Assembly (NCBI RefSeq): GCF_024296925.1
Contig: NZ_CP101125.1
Coordinates: 374,501-438,500 of the forward strand
Direction of reading: 5' to 3'
Source of the DNA: Pseudomonas nunensis
GTDB lineage: Bacteria > Pseudomonadota > Gammaproteobacteria > Pseudomonadales > Pseudomonadaceae
DNA: 64,000 nucleotides
Position 1 is the first letter of the stretch. The number at the start of each line of letters is the position of its first letter. Positions 54,186-63,056 of this stretch are shown here, one piece after another. The position numbers and the translations under genes were made by a program. A model generated the notes under the pieces. The model searched no databases. It was not told where the DNA came from and saw only the letters and a program-made list of their open reading frames with translations.

Positions 54186-57100
54186 GGCTCAAGTGCCTCG
54201 GTGTCGTTGAAGTCGTGACTGGCGCGATACCACGGGTGCAGGGTTTCGAAAGACTCGTAGCCCTTGGCGCTGATCACTTTGATCGGGCGGCCCAGCGGGT
54301 CGTAGAACTGCTGGTCGTGATAGCCAAACTGGCGGAAGGACTGGTCGCGTACGTAGCCATGGGCATTGCAGAAATAGGGGCGAAACACCCGCGTCACTGC
54401 GCCCTTGTTGTTGTATTCAACGCGCTCGCTGATCCGCCAGCGTGGGGCCGCGTGTTTTTCCAACGGCTTGCCGTCCACCAACTCCAGTTCGAGGTTGGCA
54501 TCGATGCTGTAGGCCATCCCCGGCTCGACTTTCTGTTGGGTTTGCAACGCCCGGCCGAAGCCATCCACGCAGGACTTGATGATGTGGATCTGCTGCAATG
54601 GATCATCGGGGTAGCGGTCGGCGGTGAGCACCACGCTGTGCACCGGTTCGCGGGGCGTTGCGTGAATCATATCCTTCAGCGTCTGCAGGGCCGAGGTACC
54701 GGACTTTAGCCGGGCCAGGCGCACTCGGGCGCTGGCGCGAATATGCAGGCTCGGCAACACAAAGCCTTCCGCGATCCAGCCGGCCAGCCAGTCAGCTGTT
54801 TGTCGCACGGATGCGTCGAGTTGGCCCATCCAGCTGAACAGGTCCTTGCGCAATACGCTGGCGGCTTTTTGCAACGCGGCTGGCGGGTTGTCGATGGCCG
54901 GATCTGGCAGCGGCGAATCCGGGCGAACGTATTCGCTCAGAGGCCTGAATCCGGCACGTGCGCCATCTTCTGTGCCGTAGAAGCTGATGGCAAGCGGTTG
55001 GCCGGACGGTTCGTATATGGCTTCCTGAATGTTCTCGTTGGCGTCGATGATGCGCAGCGGTTGCAGTGCGTGGTAATCGTATTCGACGCGGGTGGTGCAG
55101 CCATCCGGGAGCACGACCCGGATGACTGCCATGCAGTAGGCATCGTATTCGGCCTGGGTGAATTCGTGACTCTCGGTTTCCTTGTATTCGCGCACAGTGT
55201 AGAAGTCTGCCGGGCCGCCATACCTGGCAAACCCGTAGTTCGCGGACCACAGGTTTTTCTTCTGGTCTTCTGCCGGGTCCGGCTCAAGAAACAACGGCAT
55301 CGGGGCGTAATGGTTCAACGCCAGTTCCGCCCGGATGTCGAACGGCGGCGGCAGTACGTCGTAAGCATTCAGTGCTGTCTCATCCAGTTGCGCGATTTCC
55401 CGGGGCGCGGCCAGCGCTTCAAATTCTGCGCTGCCGTCCGGGAGCAACGTGGCGCGATCGAGGGTTTTCAGATAGCGCTGCACCGCTTGCGTTGTCAGTA
55501 TCCGCGCGTTGTTCCAGTCAGCGCTGTTGTGATGTTCGAGCATCGACTCGTAGCTGATAGTTTCCGGGTTGAGTCCTGACGGCAATGAACCCTTGGGCAG
55601 TTTCAAGGCGTTGCTGCGCTGCCGATACGGCAAGCCCAATCGCCAGGTCTGGGCTTCGGTCAGATGAATGAATTCGGCGCGGGTTTCGCTCAGGTAATAG
55701 AACTGCTGGGCCGGGTCATGGGCGTCGCGCCACCAGGCTTGCTCATCCGGGTCGTCGAAGGGCGGCGTGTCCTGCTCGGTACGACGTCGCGCGTAATGCA
55801 GGGTCAGCGTATGCACCGGCAGACCAAATTCATCCTGCGCCAGGGTGATGTCATGCTGGCAAAGTGGGTCGTCGATGAAGCGTTCGTACTGGTAGCTGAT
55901 GGTTTCCAGCAGCGAAGGCAGCAGGGTCCCGTAGGGTGAATGCGCTTCTTTGATCCGCAGTTCCCGGACTTTGTAACGGTGTTCTTGCACCTGATAGGGC
56001 CGGTCGTCGTTCAGCGCATAGGTTTCTGTGCGCAACACCGAGCCGGCGAGGGCCCGGGCGATTTCGCGGCGGGTGGCTTCGGCCGCTGGCGTGACTGGTT
56101 CATCGACGCCATCGTTGGCGTGGTAGCGGCAGAACAGCGTATCGCCCAGCGGCCGCGCCTCAGAATCATTCCTGAAAGCGCCGTCGCGGGACATGTCCAC
56201 GCCCAGTCCGGTATGGAACCAGGTGCAGACCAGCGCTGGCGCGGTAAAAGCCTTGTCTTCTTCCAGGCTGACTTCGCTGTCGGTCTGGCACACGAGGCCG
56301 AAGCCACGCAATTCCCGTTCGAAACCGTCGTAGTGGGCCTGGGCAAAACGGATCGATTGGGTGAGCTCGCCGCCGGTGATTTCGTCTTTCTGGGTTTGCC
56401 GCCTGACCACCTGGATCGGAAACGGCAGGTACGACACCGGGAGCATTTTGAGTTTGAGTAATTGAGCCTTTTCGTCCAGCCACTCCTGGGCAGAGCTGCG
56501 ATAGCGCACGTCGGTGCTGCAACCCATATTGTTGTTGCTACTGCTCAGCAGGTAGGGCCGGGCGCCGACAAAATCATAGCGCCAGTGCCGTGGCTTGATG
56601 TGCGGCACCGTCAGGATCAGGCTGGCACAACCCAGGCCTTGCAGGTCGGCGAGGGTGACCTGGCACAGGTTGTCGTAGCGCACCCCTTCGGGCCAGGACA
56701 CCTTTAGCGGGGTTTGCTCCAGACCATTGCCGCCACGGTTGTAGTAGATATCGAAACCGTTGCTGTTGAGGTAAATCAGCGACGGCGCGCCGCTGCCGTC
56801 CAGATCGGCAATGCGCACCCGCGCGGCATCGAACTCGGCATAGCTGAAGGGCAGGGCGCTCATCACAAACCCCCGGCCAAATCGCCCGTGACCGAGGTTC
56901 GGCCAGCATTTGATTTCATTGTGGCGAATGCGGCACAACTCGCTCATGTCGCTGCCGAGCATATTGCCGAGAAATACCAGCTCGGTCGGCGAGTCGCTGA
57001 ACAGCGGCAAGCGGTCGTCATCGACTTCATGGGGCACGTCTTCGCCTTTGGCAAACCCCTGCTCGCGGCGGTTGGCGTACAGGCGCACGCTCTTGGGACC

Positions 57101-58639
57101 GATCAGCGCCAGTGAGCTGAGGCCGTCGCCGGACAAATCGCCCATCTGCGCCAACGTGTGGAAAAACTCCAGCGGGAACGCTTCGAACGGAATGAACCCG
57201 GACCAACTGCGATCCGGGTTGAGGGTGTGGAAACCGCTCGCGCCCGGTTGGGCGATAATCCAGTCCAGACGGCCGTCGCCGGTCAGATCGGTCAGGGTTT
57301 GCAACACCGGTTTGTTGCTATCGGCGCGCGGCAGTGTGCTCAGCAACGTCCACGGCCCATAGGCGACATCATCACTGTCGGCCTCGGCGCGCAACGGTTC
57401 GCGGTAATACCAGGCCTGGTCGTAGCGGCACACAAATCCCGGCAAACCCTCGCCGAACAGATCGACGCACTGGTAGCGTTGCCCGTTCTCAAGGCCGGGC
57501 ATGTTGTCGAACGCAAAAAATGTCGCCGGTTGGGGATTGAGTTCGAACGCCGAGTAATCGAATTCCACCGGTGGCCGGTTTTCCACCGTGCCGCTCGCGT
57601 CATACGCCTGATAGTGCGCGGCCATCAATTGGCTGTAGCCCAGCGAAGTGGAGCGGTATTCCAGTAACAGACGTCGTACCAGCGCCGGTGTCGCCCCCAG
57701 CTCTTCGGGGAAGTGATGGAACATCAACACCTGATGGCACAGGCGCCGTGTGCCCACTTCGAAGCCATCACCGTAGGTGTGAAACGGATCGCTGCGAACC
57801 GGCCAGTCGCCCGCTGCATCAAACGGTGGTTTCTGTTCCCGATCGAGGGTGCGTTCGCCGTAGTCGAACACTAGATGAAAGTGCCACGCCGCCGATGCCT
57901 GTGCATCCCAGCCATACAAATGAGCGCTGGCCTCGACGTTGCCATAGAGCACGCGATGCAGGTAGCGCTGGGCTCGGTAGTCGTGGGGCTGGCCGGATGC
58001 TTGAGTCGTGTCCTCGGTCTTGTACTCGTAAGCGATGTGCTCGCCACGGGTGTTCAGGCTTTCCTGCAATAGCCAGGAGGCCACGTTTAGCGGGTTTTGC
58101 GGGTCGGTGATGCGGGCGGTTTCGGCTTTGCCAAAAAGGTGCAGGCTGCCGTCGCTACCGTGTATCAGCCAGAACCCTTGAGGGTTGGCGCCTGAGCGCC
58201 ACAACTCGATCAGCTCGAAGCTTGTTTCGACGCGAGGGAAATAACGCAGCACGCTGTGCGGGCCAATCATCAAACCGCGGTATTGGGTTTCGATCCGCGA
58301 CTTGATCGCCCCTTGTGCATCGCGTTCGGGGCGCCACTGCTGACCATCGTGGCCGATCATCACGTCGTCTACGGCATAGCGCGGCACACCCTTGTTGGTC
58401 TGGCGGGAAATGGCAGCGTTGTTCACACCCCAGCCGATCCCGAAGGGGCCGTTGCCAGCCTGGCTGTCGTAGCTCAACGTCAGGCCAGGGTCGAAACCAC
58501 GTCCGGGGGAAATCGGCAGTGTCAGCTCGAACGAGGCACTGCCGGTGAAACCGACCGTGCCACTTTTGCTGACCATGGCAATCGAGGCATTTCTGGAAAT
58601 GGAGGGCGTGGTAATGCTCAGCGACGCTTGATCTTCCAT
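54182..58639 (-). CDS. TcB toxin subunit (SpvB / TcdB type)
   Basis: A 1485-residue Tc toxin B subunit. The N-terminal SpvB domain (about 15-330; GFTGSASFELTLPISPGRGF and LSYDSQAGNGPFGIGWGV) is followed by FG-GAP/VCBS-type blades (LTDLTGDGRLDWIIAQPG, MGDLSGDGLSSLALIGP, IADLDGSGAPSLIYLNSNG), and by TcdB middle domains (midN about 640-800, midC about 860-1000). The C-terminus is RHS-like. Length is normal for the family. AGGA precedes the ATG. TcB caps TcA and together with TcC encloses the effector. No TcA gene is found in the window. A lux-box palindrome lies 74 bases upstream. Confidence 0.92.
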   Translation of the reverse strand: MEDQASLSITTPSISRNASIAMVSKSGTVGFTGSASFELTLPISPGRGFDPGLTLSYDSQAGNGPFGIGWGVNNAAISRQTNKGVPRYAVDDVMIGHDGQQWRPERDAQGAIKSRIETQYRGLMIGPHSVLRYFPRVETSFELIELWRSGANPQGFWLIHGSDGSLHLFGKAETARITDPQNPLNVASWLLQESLNTRGEHIAYEYKTEDTTQASGQPHDYRAQRYLHRVLYGNVEASAHLYGWDAQASAAWHFHLVFDYGERTLDREQKPPFDAAGDWPVRSDPFHTYGDGFEVGTRRLCHQVLMFHHFPEELGATPALVRRLLLEYRSTSLGYSQLMAAHYQAYDASGTVENRPPVEFDYSAFELNPQPATFFAFDNMPGLENGQRYQCVDLFGEGLPGFVCRYDQAWYYREPLRAEADSDDVAYGPWTLLSTLPRADSNKPVLQTLTDLTGDGRLDWIIAQPGASGFHTLNPDRSWSGFIPFEAFPLEFFHTLAQMGDLSGDGLSSLALIGPKSVRLYANRREQGFAKGEDVPHEVDDDRLPLFSDSPTELVFLGNMLGSDMSELCRIRHNEIKCWPNLGHGRFGRGFVMSALPFSYAEFDAARVRIADLDGSGAPSLIYLNSNGFDIYYNRGGNGLEQTPLKVSWPEGVRYDNLCQVTLADLQGLGCASLILTVPHIKPRHWRYDFVGARPYLLSSSNNNMGCSTDVRYRSSAQEWLDEKAQLLKLKMLPVSYLPFPIQVVRRQTQKDEITGGELTQSIRFAQAHYDGFERELRGFGLVCQTDSEVSLEEDKAFTAPALVCTWFHTGLGVDMSRDGAFRNDSEARPLGDTLFCRYHANDGVDEPVTPAAEATRREIARALAGSVLRTETYALNDDRPYQVQEHRYKVRELRIKEAHSPYGTLLPSLLETISYQYERFIDDPLCQHDITLAQDEFGLPVHTLTLHYARRRTEQDTPPFDDPDEQAWWRDAHDPAQQFYYLSETRAEFIHLTEAQTWRLGLPYRQRSNALKLPKGSLPSGLNPETISYESMLEHHNSADWNNARILTTQAVQRYLKTLDRATLLPDGSAEFEALAAPREIAQLDETALNAYDVLPPPFDIRAELALNHYAPMPLFLEPDPAEDQKKNLWSANYGFARYGGPADFYTVREYKETESHEFTQAEYDAYCMAVIRVVLPDGCTTRVEYDYHALQPLRIIDANENIQEAIYEPSGQPLAISFYGTEDGARAGFRPLSEYVRPDSPLPDPAIDNPPAALQKAASVLRKDLFSWMGQLDASVRQTADWLAGWIAEGFVLPSLHIRASARVRLARLKSGTSALQTLKDMIHATPREPVHSVVLTADRYPDDPLQQIHIIKSCVDGFGRALQTQQKVEPGMAYSIDANLELELVDGKPLEKHAAPRWRISERVEYNNKGAVTRVFRPYFCNAHGYVRDQSFRQFGYHDQQFYDPLGRPIKVISAKGYESFETLHPWYRASHDFNDTEALEP

Positions 58640-58712
58640 TTTGTTGATCCTGTCCCGTCGCGGCGAAAGGTTTCGCGGTGGGTCAACGCTATCAAGATGG
58701 TGGCGCTGCGTA

Positions 58713-58732
58713 ACCTGTCAGATCTGACAGGT
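58713..58732 (-). promoter_or_regulatory. Perfect 20-bp lux-box palindrome upstream of the Tc operon
   Basis: ACCTGTCAGATCTGACAGGT is a perfect palindrome and fits the LuxR-family NNCT-N12-AGNN pattern, close to las/rhl boxes of P. aeruginosa. It lies 74 bases before the TcB start. A weak -35/-10 (TTACGC and TAGCGT) follows directly, so the box would overlap or touch -35, as in LuxR-activated promoters. No luxR or luxI gene is in the window. Confidence 0.7.
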
Positions 58733-58800
58733 GGGGGCGGGTTTTCTAGAACGAATGGGGTGTTGGGCGGGGTGGGTTATAACGAACAAACACTGTGCCA

Positions 58801-58892
58801 CTGTGGGAGCGGGCTTGCTCGCGAAGGCGGTGTGTCATTTAGCAATGATGTTGACTGACACACCGCCTTCGCGAGCAAGCCCGCTCCCACAG
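58801..58892. repeat. REP pair (BIME)
   Basis: Facing REP units with GTGGGAGCGGGCTTGCTCGC cores between the Tc promoter and the fumarase terminator. Confidence 0.9.
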
Positions 58893-58922
58893 TGGTTTTG
58901 TGGTGTTTCAATAATTAATCGG

Positions 58923-58964
58923 CAAAAAAAACGGCCGGGTCATCTGGGGAGATGACCCGGCCGT
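58923..58964 (-). terminator. Terminator of the fumarase gene
   Basis: Fifteen perfect pairs (ACGGCCGGGTCATCT and complement) with a GGGG/CCCC loop, then eight T on the minus strand, 18 bases past the stop. Confidence 0.9.
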
Positions 58965-58982
58965 GTCTGGAAGGGGAAGCGC

Positions 58983-60506
58983 TTACTGCACTTCTACTGC
59001 CAGGCTTTCACTGATCTTTTGCTGCCAGATGGCAGGACCGGTGATGTGTACCGACTCGCCTTTGCTATCAACCGCAACGGTCACCGGCATGTCTTTCACG
59101 TCGAACTCGTAGATGGCTTCCATCCCCAGTTCGGCGAACGCCACGACGCGGGATTTCTTGATCGCTTGCGCCACCAGGTAAGCCGCGCCGCCGACTGCCA
59201 TCAGGTACACGGCTTTGTGGTCCTTGATCGCTTCGATCGCGGTCGGGCCGCGCTCGGATTTGCCGATCATGCCCAGCAGGCCGGTTTGCTCGAGGATCTG
59301 ACGGGTGAACTTGTCCATCCGCGTGGCGGTGGTCGGACCGGCAGGGCCAACCACTTCTTCGCGTACCGGATCAACCGGGCCGACGTAGTAGATGAAGCGA
59401 CCTTTCAGGTCCACCGGCAGGGTTTCACCTTTGTTCAGCATCTCGACCATGCGTTTGTGCGCGGCGTCGCGACCGGTGAGCATCTTGCCGTTGAGCAGGA
59501 CAGTTTCGCCCGGCTTCCAGCTCTGCACGTCTTCCGGGGTCAGGGTGTCGAGGTTGACGCGACGGGCCGACGGGCCGGCTTCCCAGACGATTTCCGGGTA
59601 GGCGTCCAGCGGTGGCGCTTCCAGCGAGGCCGGGCCGGAACCGTCGAGCACGAAGTGCGCGTGACGGGTGGCGGCGCAGTTCGGGATCATGCACACCGGC
59701 AACGAAGCGGCGTGGGTCGGGTAATCCATGATCTTCACGTCGAGCACGGTGGTCAGGCCACCCAGGCCCTGGGCGCCGATGCCCAGTTGGTTGACCTTCT
59801 CGAACAGCTCCAGGCGCATCTCTTCGATACGGTTGGACGGGCCGCGCTTTTTCAGCTCGTGAATGTCGATGGATTCCATCAACACTTCCTTGGCCATCAC
59901 CGCGGCTTTCTCGGCGGTGCCGCCGATGCCGATGCCGAGCATGCCCGGTGGGCACCAGCCGGCGCCCATGGTCGGAACGGTTTTCAGAACCCAGTCGACG
60001 ATCGAGTCGGACGGGTTGAGCATGGCCATTTTCGACTTGTTCTCGGAACCGCCGCCCTTCGCCGCCACGTCCACTTCCACGGTGTTACCCGGAACGATGG
60101 AGTAGTGGATAACGGCCGGGGTGTTGTCCTTGGTGTTTTTACGAGCGCCCGCCGGGTCGGCGAGGATCGAGGCACGCAGGACGTTTTCCGGCAGGTTGTA
60201 AGCCTGGCGCACGCCTTGGTTGATCATGTCGTCCAGGCTCATGGTGGCGCCATCCCAACGCACGTCCATGCCCACACGGACAAACACGGTGACGATGCCG
60301 GTGTCCTGGCAGATCGGGCGGTGGCCGGTGGCGCACATGCGCGAGTTGATCAGGATTTGCGCCATCGAGTCGCGGGCCGCTGGCGATTCTTCGCGCAGGT
60401 AGGCTTCGTGCATCGCCTGGATGAAATCCACGGGGTGGTAATAAGAAATGAACTGCAGGGCGTCGGCAACGCTCTGAATCAGGTCGTCTTGCTTGATCAC
60501 GGTCAT
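58983..60506 (-). CDS. Class I fumarate hydratase (4Fe-4S)
   Basis: A 507-residue iron-sulfur fumarase that interconverts fumarate and malate. The N-terminal alpha part has ICQDTGIVTVFVRVG with a cluster cysteine, then MGAGWCPPGMLGIGIGGTAEKA and the third cysteine in PVCMIPNCAATRH; the beta part starts near RRVNLDTLTPEDV and has GPTTATRMDKFTRQILEQTGLLGMIGKSERGP. The start at 60506 (MTVIKQDD) follows AGGAG by 8 bases. It is a TCA-cycle enzyme that depends on iron supply. It matches PA4333, next to SadC as here. Confidence 0.93.
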   Translation of the reverse strand: MTVIKQDDLIQSVADALQFISYYHPVDFIQAMHEAYLREESPAARDSMAQILINSRMCATGHRPICQDTGIVTVFVRVGMDVRWDGATMSLDDMINQGVRQAYNLPENVLRASILADPAGARKNTKDNTPAVIHYSIVPGNTVEVDVAAKGGGSENKSKMAMLNPSDSIVDWVLKTVPTMGAGWCPPGMLGIGIGGTAEKAAVMAKEVLMESIDIHELKKRGPSNRIEEMRLELFEKVNQLGIGAQGLGGLTTVLDVKIMDYPTHAASLPVCMIPNCAATRHAHFVLDGSGPASLEAPPLDAYPEIVWEAGPSARRVNLDTLTPEDVQSWKPGETVLLNGKMLTGRDAAHKRMVEMLNKGETLPVDLKGRFIYYVGPVDPVREEVVGPAGPTTATRMDKFTRQILEQTGLLGMIGKSERGPTAIEAIKDHKAVYLMAVGGAAYLVAQAIKKSRVVAFAELGMEAIYEFDVKDMPVTVAVDSKGESVHITGPAIWQQKISESLAVEVQ

Positions 60507-60705
60507 GAGTCGCGCTCCTCTAAAAGACGGGAACATTCAATAAGGTGCTTGCAGCTTGGGTGCATCGGTCGGTTGCAAGCACCTTTACAAGGCACGCCGG
60601 GGCTGCTGGCGCGACGCTAAAAAGGCGCGGCAGTATAACGCGCCTCGGTTCCGGGCACACCCGCCGACAGTCAATCGTTGGTCGCATACGGTAAGCACGG
60701 TTCCC

Positions 60706-60828
60706 TGTAGGAGCTGTGTAGGAGCTGTGTAGGAGCTGTCGAGTGAAACGAGGCTGCGATCTTTTGATTTTGATTTGATTTTTTAAGATCAAAAGATCGC
60801 AGCCTCGTTTCTCTCGACAGCTCCTACC
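60706..60828. repeat. Long inverted repeat, family D, with three tandem half-arms
   Basis: The left side has TGTAGGAGCTG three times in a row before GTCGAGTGAAACGAGG; the right arm is a single complement. It lies in the control region between fumarase and the diguanylate cyclase gene. The remaining sequence from 60507 to 60990 shows no other gene. Confidence 0.85.
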
Positions 60829-60990
60829 AAGGGAAATATACGGTCGGACAGGGGGATGTCAGTCAGTGTTCTGACGCCATTTTTCCGCTCCCAAAATTGA
60901 ATGGTCATTTACCGGTCGCGCCACTAAAGTGGCAATCGGCCTGTAGAGTAGGATTCTCTTTCAGCCTCTTTTTCTTCGGTGAGTCATCGA

Positions 60991-62097
60991 TTGACCCATA
61001 ACGCCATCCAGCGCCTGTTGCTCAAACGTTTTGCCCTCGCGGCCGGCACCTATGCCCTGGCATTGCTGCTGCTGTGGCTGGCGTTTTTCACCGGTCACTA
61101 CGATGTGCCCCTGGCCGGCGTTGCCGTCGGCAGTGCGTTGGTGGTCATCAGTCAGGCGGCGTTGTTTGCGGTGTTCTACAGCGGTTGCAACCTGCGTTTT
61201 GCCGACCCCAGCCTGACCGAAGTGCAGGTATTGCTGGGCCTCGGTTGGCAAACCTGGCTGATCGCGCATCTGGACGAGGCCCGTGGCGCGTTTCTGGTCT
61301 TCTACATATTGATTCTGCTGTTCGGCCTGTTCCATCTGTCACGCCGTGCCTTTGTGCGGTGTGCGTTGCTGGTGTTCTTCAGTTTCAGCGCCATCACGCT
61401 GTGGGAGGGCTACCACTTCCAGTTGTCCGACCCGGCCCTGTCGTTGTTACAGGTATGTGTGCTGTTTATCGTGCTGGTGTGGCTGGTGCTCTACGCCCGT
61501 TACGTCCAGGCCTCGCGCCAACTCATGCGCCAGCGACGCTTTGCCTTGCAGGCGCATCAGGACACCCTGCGCGGGATGATGCGTCAGCTCGAAGACTTGG
61601 TCGCCACCGACGAACTCACCGGGCTGTTCAACCGCCGCCACTTCCTGCGCCTGGCCTCGCGCGAGCTCAACGCCATGGAACCTGGCGTGGTGCATGGCCT
61701 GGCGCTGATCGACCTCGATCACTTCAAGCGCATCAACGATGTGCACGGGCATGCCGCCGGCGATCAGGTGTTGCAAGCCTTCGCCGGAGTGGCCACGGCC
61801 TGTCTGCGCGAGGGCGATGTGTTGGCCCGTTACGGCGGCGAAGAATTCGTGGTGTTGCTGCCTTACTGTGACGCCGAACGCCTGACGTCCTGTTGCGAGC
61901 GGCTGCGCATTGCTTTTACCGATGTCGAGTTGTTCGGCCTGGACGTGAGCAACCTCAGCCTGTCCGCCGGCATGACTTTGCTGGAACTGGGGGACGACCT
62001 CGACGACGCCTTGCAACGGGCTGACCAGGCGCTGTACCGCGCCAAGCGCGACGGGCGCAATCGTTGCGCGGCGGCCTGGGAGAACGTCGATGCCTGA
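60991..62097 (+). CDS. sadC: SadC-like membrane diguanylate cyclase
   Basis: A 368-residue membrane enzyme that makes c-di-GMP from two GTP. About six TM helices occupy residues 12-175, then a coiled linker and a GGDEF domain. The active signature GGEEF is intact (ARYGGEEFVVLLP), and the product-binding I-site R-E-G-D lies five residues before it. No ATG start exists; TTG at 60991 is preferred because GGTGAG stands 7 bases upstream, giving MTHNAIQRLLLKRF; GTG at 60979 is the alternative. Order (fumarase, cyclase, ferredoxin reductase, enoyl-CoA hydratase) matches PA4333-PA4330, where the cyclase is SadC. It is shorter than I recall for PAO1 SadC. Confidence 0.8.
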   Translation: MTHNAIQRLLLKRFALAAGTYALALLLLWLAFFTGHYDVPLAGVAVGSALVVISQAALFAVFYSGCNLRFADPSLTEVQVLLGLGWQTWLIAHLDEARGAFLVFYILILLFGLFHLSRRAFVRCALLVFFSFSAITLWEGYHFQLSDPALSLLQVCVLFIVLVWLVLYARYVQASRQLMRQRRFALQAHQDTLRGMMRQLEDLVATDELTGLFNRRHFLRLASRELNAMEPGVVHGLALIDLDHFKRINDVHGHAAGDQVLQAFAGVATACLREGDVLARYGGEEFVVLLPYCDAERLTSCCERLRIAFTDVELFGLDVSNLSLSAGMTLLELGDDLDDALQRADQALYRAKRDGRNRCAAAWENVDA

Positions 62098-63025
62098 GTT
62101 GCGGGTCGACGAACGCCAGTGGTCGGTGGCGGCAGGCAGCAACCTGCTCGATGCCTTGAATCAGAACGGCGTGGCGGTGCCTTACAGTTGCCGCGCCGGC
62201 AGTTGCCATGCGTGCCTGGTGCAATGCGTGCAAGGTTTGCCCAACGACAGTCGCCCCGATGCCTTGAGCGCGGAGCAGCGTCAGCAAGGCTGGCGTCTGG
62301 CCTGTCAGTGTTCGGTGGTCGAGGACTTGCAGGTGCACACTTTCGACCCGCAACGGGACGGAAGCCCGGCCGAGGTCGCCGCTGTCGACTGGCTCAGCGC
62401 CAACGTATTGCGGCTGCGCCTGATCACCCAACGCCCATTGCGCTACGGCGCCGGCCAGCACTTGGTGTTATGGGCCGGCAACGTGGCGCGGCCGTATTCC
62501 CTGGCCAGCCTGCCGGATGAAGACCGCTTCCTGGAGTTTCACCTCGATTGCCGCCAGCCCGGCGAATTCAGCGACGCAGCGCGCCAGTTGCAGATTGGCG
62601 ATGCAATCCGTCTCGGCGAACTGCGCGGCGGTGCCCTGCATTACGACGCCGACTGGCACACCCGACCGCTGTGGCTGATGGCGGCCGGCACCGGTCTGGG
62701 GCCATTGTTCGGCATCTTGCGCGAAGCCTTGCGCCAGGATCACCAGGGCGCCATCCGCGTCATTCACCTGGCCCATGACGCCAGCGAGCATTATTTGGCC
62801 AAACCCCTGCAAGCCATGGCCGTTGGCCGGGAAAACCTCTCGGTCGAACTCTGGACCCCGGCCGAGTTGCCGCAGGCGTTGGCGCAACTGCGGCTTGTCT
62901 CCCGGCAAACCCTGGCCTTACTCTGCGGTGCCCCCGACAGTGTCGACGCCTTCGCCAAGCGCCTGTACCTGTCGGGACTGCCGCGCAATCAACTGCTGGC
63001 CGACGTCTTCCTGCCGCGTGGTTGA
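62090..63025 (+). CDS. Ferredoxin-NAD(P)H reductase with plant-type 2Fe-2S domain
   Basis: A 311-residue protein. The N-terminal 2Fe-2S ferredoxin domain has CRAGSCHACLVQC and a fourth cysteine in LACQC (residues about 34-82). The FAD domain has RPYSLAS (flavin-binding RxYS) and the NAD(P) domain AAGTGLGPLFGILRE and LLCGAPDSV. It resembles CDP-6-deoxy-delta-3,4-glucoseen reductase-like proteins. It overlaps sadC by 8 bases, so it is in the same operon. The electron partner is unknown. Confidence 0.85.
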   Translation: MPELRVDERQWSVAAGSNLLDALNQNGVAVPYSCRAGSCHACLVQCVQGLPNDSRPDALSAEQRQQGWRLACQCSVVEDLQVHTFDPQRDGSPAEVAAVDWLSANVLRLRLITQRPLRYGAGQHLVLWAGNVARPYSLASLPDEDRFLEFHLDCRQPGEFSDAARQLQIGDAIRLGELRGGALHYDADWHTRPLWLMAAGTGLGPLFGILREALRQDHQGAIRVIHLAHDASEHYLAKPLQAMAVGRENLSVELWTPAELPQALAQLRLVSRQTLALLCGAPDSVDAFAKRLYLSGLPRNQLLADVFLPRG

Positions 63026-63056
63026 GCGCTGATCGTTTAATGACGCGAGAGTGCCC

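Noticed and set aside
52557..54218. A 553-codon open frame on the + strand
   Set aside because: Antisense of TcC1 and without any recognisable domain.
48473..58639. Type VI secretion Rhs effector locus
   Set aside because: No VgrG, PAAR or immunity gene is nearby; SpvB/TcdB domains and TccC-type shells define a Tc toxin instead.
59019..60620. A 533-codon open frame on the + strand
   Set aside because: Antisense of fumarase; composition typical of a shadow frame.
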